Assembly (NCBI RefSeq): GCF_016765655.2
Contig: NZ_CP086106.1
Coordinates: forward strand, 793,501-857,500
From: Skermanella mucosa
GTDB lineage: Bacteria; Pseudomonadota; Alphaproteobacteria; Azospirillales; Azospirillaceae
Reading direction: 5' to 3'
Length of the DNA: 64,000 nt
Shown here: piece by piece, positions 28,436-36,658 of the stretch
How the letters are laid out: the number at the start of each line of letters is the position of its first letter
Numbering within the stretch: the first letter of the stretch is position 1
The notes under the pieces: model-generated
Seen by the model: only the letters and a program-made list of their open reading frames with translations
Database searches by the model: none
Told to the model about the DNA's origin: nothing
Position numbers and translations under genes: made by a program

Positions 28436-30135
28436 CGCGCGACGACCTGGGAAAGCGCATCGACCAGGCCATGGGCCGGACGAAGGCTGACCTGGTGATC
28501 AAGGACACCCGCTTCCTCAACGTGGTGACGGGCGAGATCGCCTCGGGCGACATCGCCGTCTGCGGCGACGTGATCGTCGGCACCTACGAGAGCTACGACG
28601 GCGAGGTCGTGATCGACGGGCGCGACCGCATCGCGGTGCCGGGTTTCATCGACACCCATGTCCATTGCGAGAGCACCCTGGTCACGCCGGCCGAATTCGA
28701 CCGTTGCGTGCTGCCGCGCGGGACGACGACCGCGGTCTGCGACCCGCACGAGATCTGCAACGTGCTGGGCGAGGAGGGGCTGAGATACTTCCTCGACAGC
28801 TCGGTCGAGCTGGCCATGGACCTGCGGGTCCAGCTCTCCTCGTGCGTCCCGGCGACCGAGCTGGAGACCTCGGGCGCCCGGCTGGAGGCGGAGGACCTGG
28901 TCCGCCACCGCGGCCACCCCCAGGTGATCGGCCTGGCGGAGTTCATGAACTTCCCCGGCGTGCTCCACAAGGACCCCAAGGTGCTGGACAAGCTGGCGGC
29001 GTTCCAGGGCGGCCATATCGACGGGCACAGCCCGCTGGTGACGGGCCGCGACCTCAACGCCTACCTGTCCTGCGGCATCAGGAACTGCCACGAGACGACC
29101 GGGGTCGAGGAGGCGCGGGAGAAGCTGCGGAAAGGCATGCAGGTGCTGATCCGCGACGGCAGCGTATCGAAGGACGTCAACACGCTGGCCCCGATCATCG
29201 ACGCCATGACCTCCCCGTTCCTGGGCTTCTGCACCGACGACCGCAATCCGCTCGACATCGCCGAGGAAGGCCATATCGACCACCTGATCCGGCGCTCCAT
29301 CGCCCTGGGCGCGCCGGTCGAATCGGTCTACCGCGCGGCGACCTGGTCGGCGGCGCGGGGCTTCGGGCTGACCGACCGCGGGCTGATCGCGCCGGGCTTC
29401 CGGGCCGACATCGTGCTGCTGGACGACCTGGAGGACTGCCGGGTCGGCCAGGTGATCCGCAACGGCCGGGTCGTGGGGCCGGAGAGTTTCGCGGGCCGGA
29501 CCATCGTGCCGCCGGTCGGGCTGGGCTCGATCCGGCTGGACCCGGTGACGCCGGAGGTCTTCCGGACCCCCTCGGGCGGCCCGTCGGGTCCGGTGATCGG
29601 GCTGATCCCGGGCAAGATCCTGACGGAGCACCTGACCGCGAACCTGCCCTATCGGAACGGCGAGCGGCACCCGGACCCGGAGGCGGACATCCTGAAGGTC
29701 TGCGTGCTGAGCCGTCACGGCACCAACCGCAATGTCGGCCGGGGCTTCGTCAAGGGATTCGGGCTGAAGCGCGGCGCGCTGGCATCCAGCGTCGGCCACG
29801 ACAGCCACAACGTGATCGTCGTGGGTGCCGACGACACCGACATGGCGGTGGCGGTCAACCGGCTGATCGAGCTTCAGGGCGGCTTCGTCGCCGTGCTGGA
29901 CGGCAAGGTGGTCGGCGAACTGGCGCTGACCCTGGCCGGGCTGATCAGCGACCGGACCTTCGAGGAGGTCGAGCACCTTCTGACGGCACTCCGCGCCGCC
30001 GTCCGCGGCATGGGCTGCCCGCTGGCCGAACCCTTCCTGCAACTGGCCTTCCTGCCCCTGCCGGTGATCCCGTACCTGAAGATCACCGACATGGGGTTGG
30101 TGGACGTGGACCGGTTCGAATTGATTCCGGCGTGA
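28432..30135 (+). CDS. ade: Adenine deaminase
   Basis: A 567-residue metal-dependent amidohydrolase that converts adenine to hypoxanthine. Motifs are the two-His ligand set FIDTHVHCESTLVTP (about residues 66-80), GTTTAVCDPHEICNVLG, HIDGHSPLVTG, FCTDDRNP and the C-terminal GHDSHNVIVVGADD that marks adenine deaminases. A GTG at 28432 overlaps the dgcA stop (GTGA); GTG 28426 has a better-spaced GGAG and is close to equal. It shares the operon with the D-glutamate genes, a nitrogen-scavenging set by inference. Confidence 0.93.
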   Translation: MTRDDLGKRIDQAMGRTKADLVIKDTRFLNVVTGEIASGDIAVCGDVIVGTYESYDGEVVIDGRDRIAVPGFIDTHVHCESTLVTPAEFDRCVLPRGTTTAVCDPHEICNVLGEEGLRYFLDSSVELAMDLRVQLSSCVPATELETSGARLEAEDLVRHRGHPQVIGLAEFMNFPGVLHKDPKVLDKLAAFQGGHIDGHSPLVTGRDLNAYLSCGIRNCHETTGVEEAREKLRKGMQVLIRDGSVSKDVNTLAPIIDAMTSPFLGFCTDDRNPLDIAEEGHIDHLIRRSIALGAPVESVYRAATWSAARGFGLTDRGLIAPGFRADIVLLDDLEDCRVGQVIRNGRVVGPESFAGRTIVPPVGLGSIRLDPVTPEVFRTPSGGPSGPVIGLIPGKILTEHLTANLPYRNGERHPDPEADILKVCVLSRHGTNRNVGRGFVKGFGLKRGALASSVGHDSHNVIVVGADDTDMAVAVNRLIELQGGFVAVLDGKVVGELALTLAGLISDRTFEEVEHLLTALRAAVRGMGCPLAEPFLQLAFLPLPVIPYLKITDMGLVDVDRFELIPA

Positions 30136-30148
30136 GCGGGAAGGGACG

Positions 30149-31462
30149 TCAGACCCTGACTATTTCCGGCGGGATGAGGTCGTGGTTCGCCAGTTGGCTT
30201 TTCGCGGTGAGGACCGAGACGCCGAAATGATCGGCAGCCTCCTCCATCCGATCGTCCGAGTAGTCACCGTTCATGAACGAGTCCAGCGCATCGATCGGGC
30301 ACAGGAGCTCTGCGGCGAAGGCGCGCTGCATCTTCTGGCGGACCGTCTTCGTTCTGGTTGCCGGAAGCCAGGCGTCCGATTTCGGGGCTGTCAGGTGGTC
30401 GGCCAGGAAGCGCGCGGCTTCGAACCGGATGCCCGGAGCGTTCCGTTTTCCGAAGACCAGTTTGAGGTGAGCGCCGTCGTCTTCCCGTACCGCCAAGCCG
30501 AACGGGATACCGGGGTTATGGGCCGAGTCCGGCAGGAATGCCTTCTTCGGAGCATCCAAAAGCCTCGCCAGTTCCTCGTCGGAAATGCCATCGCTCGGTA
30601 GCCGCCAAGCTTTCCGGGCCGCGCCGGCAAGGCTCCTGCCCCGGTCCCACGGGGGCGTTCCATCTGGAACGCTATGTTGGTGCAACGCTGAAGGGAGGTC
30701 CACGGCCACCCGGACGCCTTTCCCATGGGCCGCTACGACCGTCTTCCTGATGGCATCCTCGATCCCGGTCGCGCTCCCGGACAAGGCGGGCGCGATCTCG
30801 TCCAGTGCAGATTCTCCGGCTTCGCCGGAAAGCTCCAGCAAGTGGGCAAGTATCTCCTCCGGCGCCTCGTCCGGATCGCATCCAAGGCGAGCCTCCAAGC
30901 GGCGCCGGACACTTTCCACCGGATCCTCGCGCTCGGCCTTGACCTCTTCCCAAAGCGTGGACAGGTCCTGGCCGACGCCTCCGCGTGTCTCCAATTGGGC
31001 GATTACATCGGCTACGAAGTCATCGACGGCCGCCTCGAAGGACGTTGCCGGGACTGCACACCGGAAATCCGAAAGATAGCGGACCGGCTCCCCGGAGTTC
31101 GGCCGCGATGCGTGGCACACCGCTTCCACGGTCGGTCCGTCGCTGGCGAAGATTAGGCGCGGCCACAGGAAGCCGTGGCCTGCCGCCGCGACTTCATGGG
31201 CCATGCGCCAGGACGGGGAGGGGACGCCGGTCGCAGGGTAAGGTTCCCAGCGAAGCCGCCACCAATTTGCCGCGAACCACATCGCCAGGGGATAGGCCGA
31301 CACATGGACACGATCCTGGACCTCGCGCGACCAGTCGCTTTCAACCCGGGTCGCCACCAGTTCGTCGAAGGCGATGCGAAGCTTGGCGGCCGTTGCGCGA
31401 TCCTCGGCCAAGCCGTGCTGGCACGCCTGCCATTGGGCATCGATAGAGAAACCTACCGGCAT
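30149..31462 (-). CDS. ImmA/IrrE-like protein lacking the zinc motif
   Basis: A 437-residue protein. The first 250 residues are of no family I recognise. The C-terminus matches the ImmA/IrrE pattern after the active site: RQKMQRAFAAELLCPIDALD followed by a short helix-turn-helix-like end (MEEAADHFGVSVLTAKSQL). Where the family has RFxxAHELGHxL, this protein has RFEAARFLADHL, so both His and the Glu of HExxH are gone. Protease activity is therefore unlikely; a binding or sensing role is possible. The start is ATG 31462 (GGAG nine bases upstream) or 31477; both overlap the upstream gene, so the two are coupled. It is convergent with ade across 13 bp. Confidence 0.65.
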   Translation of the reverse strand: MPVGFSIDAQWQACQHGLAEDRATAAKLRIAFDELVATRVESDWSREVQDRVHVSAYPLAMWFAANWWRLRWEPYPATGVPSPSWRMAHEVAAAGHGFLWPRLIFASDGPTVEAVCHASRPNSGEPVRYLSDFRCAVPATSFEAAVDDFVADVIAQLETRGGVGQDLSTLWEEVKAEREDPVESVRRRLEARLGCDPDEAPEEILAHLLELSGEAGESALDEIAPALSGSATGIEDAIRKTVVAAHGKGVRVAVDLPSALHQHSVPDGTPPWDRGRSLAGAARKAWRLPSDGISDEELARLLDAPKKAFLPDSAHNPGIPFGLAVREDDGAHLKLVFGKRNAPGIRFEAARFLADHLTAPKSDAWLPATRTKTVRQKMQRAFAAELLCPIDALDSFMNGDYSDDRMEEAADHFGVSVLTAKSQLANHDLIPPEIVRV

Positions 31463-31890
31463 GTCGCCGCGCTCCATCTCTGTCGTACGCTGGCGGCCAT
31501 GGGATCGCTGTCACCCATGGAATAGCCATGATAGATGCCCTGGGTTTCATTCTCCAGGATCGCTTCGACGGGTTCACCGTTTTGAGCAACCGCCCAGATG
31601 TTCTTCGGCCAGTCACCTTTCATGGCGTCGCTGACCAATCCGTACGCGGCGCCCTGCTTCAATAGGCGGGTGGCTTCAGCCCTGGTGAAGACTTTCGCCC
31701 TGTCGCACAGAGTCTTGTGCTGGCGACCATCGCTGGGTGGGTTTAGTTTGAAATCGCCTGGACTGCGCTTATGCATTGGATTACCGCCGTATCCGACCTT
31801 GGTCGAAATGCTGTCCAACCAATATTTTTCCTCAGTCGTCAGAGGGACGGATCGGATCGAACGCTTCAGATTCACTGTGCGCTTGGACAT
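31453..31890 (-). CDS. Hypothetical protein with NPxHKxxPGDF motif
   Basis: A 145-residue protein, first of a two-gene unit with the ImmA/IrrE-like gene (overlap of 10-25 bp). It has a basic N-terminus (MSKRTVNLKRSIRSVPLT), a conserved-looking block GYGGNPMHKRSPGDFKLNPP (about residues 33-52) and KTLCD, then NIWAVAQNGEPVEAILENET and GIYHGYSMGDSDPM. I have the impression that similar NPxHKxxPGDFxLxPP proteins occur beside ImmA/IrrE-like genes, but I know no function. The local base composition is less GC-rich than the neighbourhood, suggesting acquisition. Nothing resembles a nuclease or membrane domain. Confidence 0.65.
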   Translation of the reverse strand: MSKRTVNLKRSIRSVPLTTEEKYWLDSISTKVGYGGNPMHKRSPGDFKLNPPSDGRQHKTLCDRAKVFTRAEATRLLKQGAAYGLVSDAMKGDWPKNIWAVAQNGEPVEAILENETQGIYHGYSMGDSDPMAASVRQRWSAATCR

Positions 31891-31906
31891 CGCTTCGCTA
31901 GAAATC

Positions 31907-31936
31907 AGTTTATTGGGTAATTACAGAGATTTGCAA
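31907..31936 (-). promoter_or_regulatory. Candidate promoter of the two-gene accessory module
   Basis: On the minus strand TTGCAA (31931-31936) and TAAACT (31907-31912) are 18 bp apart, 17 bp ahead of the ATG at 31890, within an AT-rich stretch (31890-31985). Confidence 0.4.
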
Positions 31937-32036
31937 CTCTACCACCGGCAAGGGTGATAATCATTCATATAGCACTTTTGGGGTAGTTATGAAATCAAAT
32001 GGTGTCGCGGCAGGCTCGCCGCGACACCGTGAGCTC

Positions 32037-32645
32037 TCATCCCGCCCGTTCCGCGGCCAGCTTCACGTCGGCGTGGAAGAGGGGTTCCTCGACGCGGTTG
32101 CCGCGCAGGATGTAGCTGGGGTGGAAGGTCGGGACCACGATGGCGCCGGCCAGCAGGCGGCAGGGAAGCTCCTGGCCGCGCAGCGCGGTGATGCCGCTCT
32201 GGCCGGTCAGCGCCCACAGGGGCGTACGGCCAAGCGCGATGATCACGGCGGGCTTCACCTCGGCCAGGGTCCGGCGCAGGTGCTCGATCTCGCCGGCGTA
32301 TCGGGCGAGACAATAGTCGGAGGTGCCCATGGGGCCAAGGTCCTCCGCCACCTCGACGCCCATCTTGCGCGCCTTGGTGCGGGACGAGAAGAAATGGGCC
32401 ACCTTGTTGCCGGGCGGCTGGTAGCGGAAGGTGTTGCCGATCAGGCAGGTGGCGCGCTCCAGCCCGACCGATTTCAGGTTCTCGTCCAGCAGCCGGCCGC
32501 TGGCGCCGACGAAGGGCTTGCCGGTGCGGGCCTCCTCGGCGCCGGGGGCTTCGCCGATGATGGCGACGCGCCCGCCGGCGGGATCCTTGCCGGGGTACTG
32601 GTAATCGACGAAAGGCAGCTCGTTCTCGGTACGCGGTACAGTCAC
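32037..32645 (-). CDS. Uracil-DNA glycosylase, family 4-like, without Fe-S cysteines
   Basis: A 202-residue DNA-repair protein of the UDG superfamily. Motif 1 is AIIGEAPGAEEARTGKPFVG (about residues 27-46) and motif 2 is PTFHPSYILRGN, both family-4/5-like. The N-terminal C-x2-C pair that helps bind the 4Fe-4S cluster is absent, and the usual KCRPPGNR is FRYQPPGNK here, so the cluster is probably lost. The GTG start at 32645 overlaps the methyltransferase stop (GTGA). Uracil removal is the best guess; other base lesions are possible. Confidence 0.8.
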   Translation of the reverse strand: MTVPRTENELPFVDYQYPGKDPAGGRVAIIGEAPGAEEARTGKPFVGASGRLLDENLKSVGLERATCLIGNTFRYQPPGNKVAHFFSSRTKARKMGVEVAEDLGPMGTSDYCLARYAGEIEHLRRTLAEVKPAVIIALGRTPLWALTGQSGITALRGQELPCRLLAGAIVVPTFHPSYILRGNRVEEPLFHADVKLAAERAG

Positions 32646-33361
32646 TGTGTCGGCTTTCGCAGCAGGTTGATCCGGGCCGGCTGGTCGAACCACCAGGCAC
32701 CCTCCCGCCGCTCCCCGATGGTTTCGAACAGGTCGCGCAGTTCCGCGTCGCGGGTTCGGATCAGCCTGGAGCGGGTCGGATCGATGCCGGCCATGCGGTC
32801 GGCGAAGCTCTGGTAATCCTCGTGCTTCACCGGATTCAGGTAGAACAGTTCATCCACCTGTTCCAGCGCGTCCACTGCCTTCACCGCCGCATGGGCCAGA
32901 GCCCGGACCTCCGTCTCGTCGTCCAGCAGCCTGGTCAGTTCGAAGTATCCGCCGGTCGGCTCCGGCTCGTTCACCAGGGCAAGCCCGCCTGGCTTCAGGA
33001 CGCGTGCGGCCTCGCGCAACGCCTTGCCCATATGGGCGGCCGGCACATGGTGCAGGCTGTTCATGAAGATGACGGCGTCGGCGCTGTTGTCGGGCAGGGG
33101 CAGATCCTCGCCCACGCCCTTCAGGTAGCGCTCGCCGCCGACCGGTTCCGCCTTGCGGGCCTTGGACAGCGCCTCGTCCAGGATCTCGACGCCGACCACT
33201 TGAGCGCCGCGCCGAGCCAGCGCCCGCACCAGCGCGCCCTCGCCGCAGCCGACATCGACGATCCGGGCGCCCGCCAGAGGGATCAGGTCGGGGATCAGGT
33301 CCATCGCCTTCAGGCGTCGGGGCGACGTGCCCCGGGTCGGCATATCCGTATGCTGGGCCAT
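32642..33361 (-). CDS. Class I SAM-dependent methyltransferase
   Basis: A 239-residue Rossmann-fold methyltransferase. SAM motif I is IVDVGCGEGALVRAL (about residues 33-47), the acidic motif II is GVEIL, and later motifs are DAVIFMNSLHHVP and EAARVLKPGGLALVNEP. It resembles the UbiE/Methyltransf_11 group; the target molecule is not clear. GAGAGGAA lies 8 bases before the ATG at 33361. It is translationally coupled to the downstream UDG-like gene (GTGA overlap), which does not by itself suggest a DNA substrate. Confidence 0.82.
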   Translation of the reverse strand: MAQHTDMPTRGTSPRRLKAMDLIPDLIPLAGARIVDVGCGEGALVRALARRGAQVVGVEILDEALSKARKAEPVGGERYLKGVGEDLPLPDNSADAVIFMNSLHHVPAAHMGKALREAARVLKPGGLALVNEPEPTGGYFELTRLLDDETEVRALAHAAVKAVDALEQVDELFYLNPVKHEDYQSFADRMAGIDPTRSRLIRTRDAELRDLFETIGERREGAWWFDQPARINLLRKPTQ

Positions 33362-33494
33362 CGTGTCGGTTCCTCTCCGCGCTGCCATGCCGCAGGGCAC
33401 TATCCGTGGTAAACGGGTTCGCCCCGATTATAGCACCGGGGTGGAACACATGGCGGTCGATCGGAGCGGCGGGTGTGATGACGGGCGGTTCGAC

Positions 33495-33881
33495 TCAGGC
33501 GCTCAGGTCGAGCTGGCCGCCGCCCGGCCCCCGGCCAAGGGTGCGGGCGCGGGCGCCCGCCGCGGCCATGCTTTCGACGTTGCTCTGGTCGGCCGACTTC
33601 AGCTCGGTCACGAAGGCGCTGGTGGCGCCCGTGAGCGCCGGGACGCGGGCGCCCGGCTTGGTGTAGGCGTTGGTTTCCTGGATCGCCCGGCGGTCCTCGC
33701 CGACGATCGAGCTTGTGATGCCGGTCAGCGGCTCGGTCTTGGCATTGACCTTCATGCCGCCGTTGGTGTCGCTGACCTGCCGGTTGATATCCTGGTTGAA
33801 CGCCTGCGTCTGCGGCGTCAGGTCCCGCACCTTGGGCGCGGTGCGCATCAACTCGGGTGAGATGGGAGATGTGGAAACCAC
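33495..33881 (-). CDS. Hypothetical protein
   Basis: A 128-residue polar protein of no family I recognise. It has no signal peptide or membrane helix. It is rich in Thr, Ser, Gln and Asn with few hydrophobic runs (LTPQTQAFNQDINRQVSDT, GITSSIVGEDRRAIQETN, KSADQSNVESMAAAGARAR), and is probably extended or disordered. The GTG at 33881 has GGAG seven bases upstream; an ATG at 33848 would also work. Codon use looks like the neighbours, supporting a real gene. Its role cannot be inferred from context. Confidence 0.5.
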   Translation of the reverse strand: MVSTSPISPELMRTAPKVRDLTPQTQAFNQDINRQVSDTNGGMKVNAKTEPLTGITSSIVGEDRRAIQETNAYTKPGARVPALTGATSAFVTELKSADQSNVESMAAAGARARTLGRGPGGGQLDLSA

Positions 33882-34184
33882 GGCATAGCTCCAGGGTCCG
33901 CGATACACGGCCAAGTTATCGGATTCTTCAGGTTTTCGCCATAGTCCTTTCTTGAGAGGTAATCGGTCGCACACCTTTGCCGCAGGGAAATCTGTTGCGC
34001 ATGTCGCCATCGGCAGGATACAGGAGAGCCAGCATCAAGAGTTGGGCTGGCGCCCGACACCAACCTGCCGACCCGGGCAAGGTGGTGGTCCCTTTCGGGG
34101 GACGATGCGGCCTGGACCGGCAAACAAACGGGAACGAGCCGCCGCGTCAGCCCTCCTCGGCACTTGAGCCAGGAGGGTTTATTC
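33882..34184. other. Intergenic leader region ahead of 34185-34475
   Basis: About 300 bp without a clear gene. It contains several hairpins, including GTCCC...GGGAC near 34088-34103 and the CCCTCCT/AGGAGGG pair (34151-34157 with 34171-34177). No known riboswitch family was recognised. Confidence 0.4.
34151..34177 (+). promoter_or_regulatory. Hairpin sequestering a Shine-Dalgarno sequence
   Basis: CCCTCCT (34151-34157) is perfectly complementary to AGGAGGG (34171-34177), the ribosome site of the gene at 34185, with a 13-nt loop. Pairing would hide the site, as in translational switches or RNA thermometers. Confidence 0.45.
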
Positions 34185-34475
34185 ATGTCTGAACGCTTGC
34201 CGGTCGCTCCAGCGACCATTCCCCTGTGCGGCCCGGACGACAGCATCGAGCTGATCGCCGGCGGCTGCCGCGCCACCGCGCGGGAGCCCGACCGGTACGA
34301 GTGGGTCTTCGCCGCCGTCCACCGCGGCCTGGGCACCTGGACGCATCTCTACCTGGTCGTCGAGTCGCGCCGGCGCGGCCGGCCGGAGATCCATCTCCGC
34401 CTGGTGCTCCAGGGCGACCGTCTGGACGAGGCGCGGCGGCGCGCCGTCGCCGACTGGTGGCGGCCGGTCGGCTGA
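34185..34475 (+). CDS. Small hypothetical protein
   Basis: A 96-residue soluble protein with an excellent ribosome site (AGGAGGG, 7 bases before the ATG). It has a beta-rich look: YEWVFAAVHRGLGTWTHLYLVVESRRRGRPEIHLRLVL, followed by a helical Arg-rich end (DEARRRAVADWW). No family was recognised. It is convergent with the aminotransferase gene, 21 bp apart. The perfect complement to its ribosome site upstream suggests regulated translation. Confidence 0.6.
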   Translation: MSERLPVAPATIPLCGPDDSIELIAGGCRATAREPDRYEWVFAAVHRGLGTWTHLYLVVESRRRGRPEIHLRLVLQGDRLDEARRRAVADWWRPVG

Positions 34476-34496
34476 CGGGTTTTCCGGGGCGCCGTA

Positions 34497-35672
34497 TCAT
34501 CGCAGCGCCGCGACCAGCCGGTCGATCTCCTCCTCCGTATTGTAATAATGGACCGAGGCCCGGACCATCTCGTCGAGGCCGCGCGCCTCCATGTCGAGCC
34601 GGGTCGAGGGGGCGGCCGTCACCGACACGTTGATGCCGCGTGCGCCCAGGTCGCGCTTGATCTCGGCGGCGGGGCGCGGGGCGGTGAAGGTGACGATGCC
34701 GCAGCGGGTCTCGCCCAGGTCGCGCACGGCGTGGCCGGGCAGGGATGCCAGCCGGTCGCGCAGCAGGTCCGCGAGTTCCCTGATCCGCTCCCAGATGGCA
34801 TCCAGGCCCCAGTCCAGCGCGTAGTCCACGGCGGCGCCGAGGCCGATCCGGGCGGCGACGTTGCTCTCCCAGTTCTCGAACCGGCGGGCGTCGGGGCGAA
34901 GCTCGTACCGGTCGGGCGCCACCCAGGTGGCCGCGTGGTTGTCGATCATCGGCGGCTCCAGGCGCTCCAGCAATCCCTTGCGCACATAGAGGAAACCGGT
35001 GCCGCGCGGCCCGCGCAGGAACTTGCGCCCGGTCGCCGAGAGCATGTCGCAGCCGATCCCGTCCACGTCGATCGGCATCTGCCCCGCCGTCTGGCAGGCA
35101 TCCAGCAGATAGGGGATGCCGCGGGCGCGGGCGATCCGCCCGACCGCCGCGGCGGGATTGACCAGGCCGCCGTTGGTCGGGATGTGGGTGATGGAGATCA
35201 GCTTCACCGGCCCGCGCGCTTCGTCGTCGACGCTGTCCGCCAGGGCCGCCACGTCGAGTTGCCCGTGGGCGTCGTTCGGGATCACCTCGATCACCGCGCC
35301 GGTCTTCCGGGCGACCTGGAGATAGGGGATGAAGTTGCTGGAATACTCCGCCATGGCCGTCAGGATCCTGTCGCCGGGATCGAACCGCAGCGAATAGAAG
35401 GCCATGTCCCACCCCACCGTGGCGTTTTCCACCAGCGCGACCTCGTCCCGTGAGCAGCCCAGCAGGGCGGCGACCGAGTCGTAGACGCGCTCGATGCGGT
35501 CGCGGGCCTGCGCCTCCGCCTCGTAGCCGCCGATGCGGGCTTCCAGGTCGAGATGGGCGGCGACCGCGTCGAGCACCGGCCGCGGCGGCAGGGCGGCGCC
35601 TGCATTGTTGAAATGGGTCACGTGACGGGTGCCGGGCGTCTCGGCCCGCGCCCGCTCCACATCGAAAGTCAT
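34497..35672 (-). CDS. PLP-dependent aminotransferase class V
   Basis: A 391-residue fold-type I PLP enzyme of the class V group (cysteine desulfurase / isopenicillin epimerase-like). It has the N-terminal [12 protein letters not shown] (about residues 19-30), [11 protein letters not shown], the PLP aspartate in [15 protein letters not shown] and the Schiff-base lysine in [20 protein letters not shown]. No conserved catalytic cysteine loop is evident, so a desulfurase role is unsure. It is a single gene, divergent from the DUF3618 gene by about 160 bp. The ATG at 35672 gives the standard N-terminus. Confidence 0.85.
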   Translation of the reverse strand: MTFDVERARAETPGTRHVTHFNNAGAALPPRPVLDAVAAHLDLEARIGGYEAEAQARDRIERVYDSVAALLGCSRDEVALVENATVGWDMAFYSLRFDPGDRILTAMAEYSSNFIPYLQVARKTGAVIEVIPNDAHGQLDVAALADSVDDEARGPVKLISITHIPTNGGLVNPAAAVGRIARARGIPYLLDACQTAGQMPIDVDGIGCDMLSATGRKFLRGPRGTGFLYVRKGLLERLEPPMIDNHAATWVAPDRYELRPDARRFENWESNVAARIGLGAAVDYALDWGLDAIWERIRELADLLRDRLASLPGHAVRDLGETRCGIVTFTAPRPAAEIKRDLGARGINVSVTAAPSTRLDMEARGLDEMVRASVHYYNTEEEIDRLVAALR

Positions 35673-35829
35673 CGCCGCCTCGGATCGCTTGTGTCGCTGA
35701 AGATGGGCCTTCCATAACGGAATCGGCGGCCCCGGACAAACGCTCCGGGCGGTCCGCCGGCCCGGCTCCCGGAACACTGACCCTCCGCTGGTGTTGATTT
35801 GCCGCAAATGGGGCATGGAGTTTATCGGG

Positions 35830-36645
35830 ATGAACCGCAGCGACGACAACGACGATCTGAGAGCGACCGGGAGATCGGGGACGGAGTCCGGTTCCGACCA
35901 GGGTGCCGCCGGCCGCAGCCCCGAGGACATCGAGCGCGATATCGCGGGCATCCGCGCGCGCATGGACCAGACCCTGGACGAGCTGGAGTTCCGGCTGTCG
36001 CCGGGCCAGCTGACCTCCGGGGCGGTGGATCTGGTGAAGGACGTGATGCGCGGCAATCCGAGCCGGCTGGGCGACGCGATCCGCAACAACCCGATCCCCG
36101 TCGTCATGATCGGCATCGGCGCCCTGTGGCTCGCCGTCGCCATGGGACGGTCGCAGCAGCAGCTGCGGCAGGACGAACCGGAGGGCCGCAGGATCAGCCG
36201 TCTGACCCCCGCCGACATCTCCGACGTGCTGTCGCCGCTGATCGCGGTGACGCTCCAGGGCGTCGACGGGCTTCGGCAGGCCGAGACGAAGATCGCCGAT
36301 CCCAAGGTCCAGGCCATTGTGCGCGAGATCGCGCAGCAGCACGACCGGGCCGCCGCCGCCCTGGAGGAGGAGGTCCGCCGCCACGGCGCGGTGCCGCAGG
36401 CCGGTACCACGCCGCCGGGCCGTCTCCACCCGGCCTGGAGCGAACTGCGCCGGGCCCTGGTGACGGGCGAGACCTCGGCCATCATCGCCGGCATCGAGAA
36501 CGGCGAGGATTCCGCGCTCGAAGCCTTCCGCATGGCGCTGCATGCCGACCTTCCCGAGGAAACGCGCGTGCTTGTCGGCGCCCATTTCCACGCCATCCAG
36601 CAGATCCACAACCGCATGAGCGCGCTCAAGGGCGCGACGACCTGA
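35830..36645 (+). CDS. DUF3618 domain protein with helical-bundle C-terminus
   Basis: A 271-residue protein. The N-terminus is polar, then a DUF3618 block ([21 protein letters not shown], about residues 36-56, and [22 protein letters not shown]). A single membrane helix ([17 protein letters not shown], about 87-103) follows. The C-terminal half (about 125-271) is all-helical with ferritin-like or DUF2383-like spacing ([21 protein letters not shown]). GGAG lies 9 bases before the ATG. It lies 13 bp ahead of the YihY gene, and similar pairs occur in envelope-stress clusters of alphaproteobacteria; the function is unknown. Confidence 0.75.
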   Translation: MNRSDDNDDLRATGRSGTESGSDQGAAGRSPEDIERDIAGIRARMDQTLDELEFRLSPGQLTSGAVDLVKDVMRGNPSRLGDAIRNNPIPVVMIGIGALWLAVAMGRSQQQLRQDEPEGRRISRLTPADISDVLSPLIAVTLQGVDGLRQAETKIADPKVQAIVREIAQQHDRAAAALEEEVRRHGAVPQAGTTPPGRLHPAWSELRRALVTGETSAIIAGIENGEDSALEAFRMALHADLPEETRVLVGAHFHAIQQIHNRMSALKGATT

Positions 36646-36658
36646 CCGGGGACAGAAC

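Noticed and set aside
31950-31975. Fur-box-like AT-rich sequence (TGATAATCATTC) ahead of the accessory module
   Set aside because: Only part of the 19-bp Fur consensus is matched and none of the adjacent genes relates to iron.
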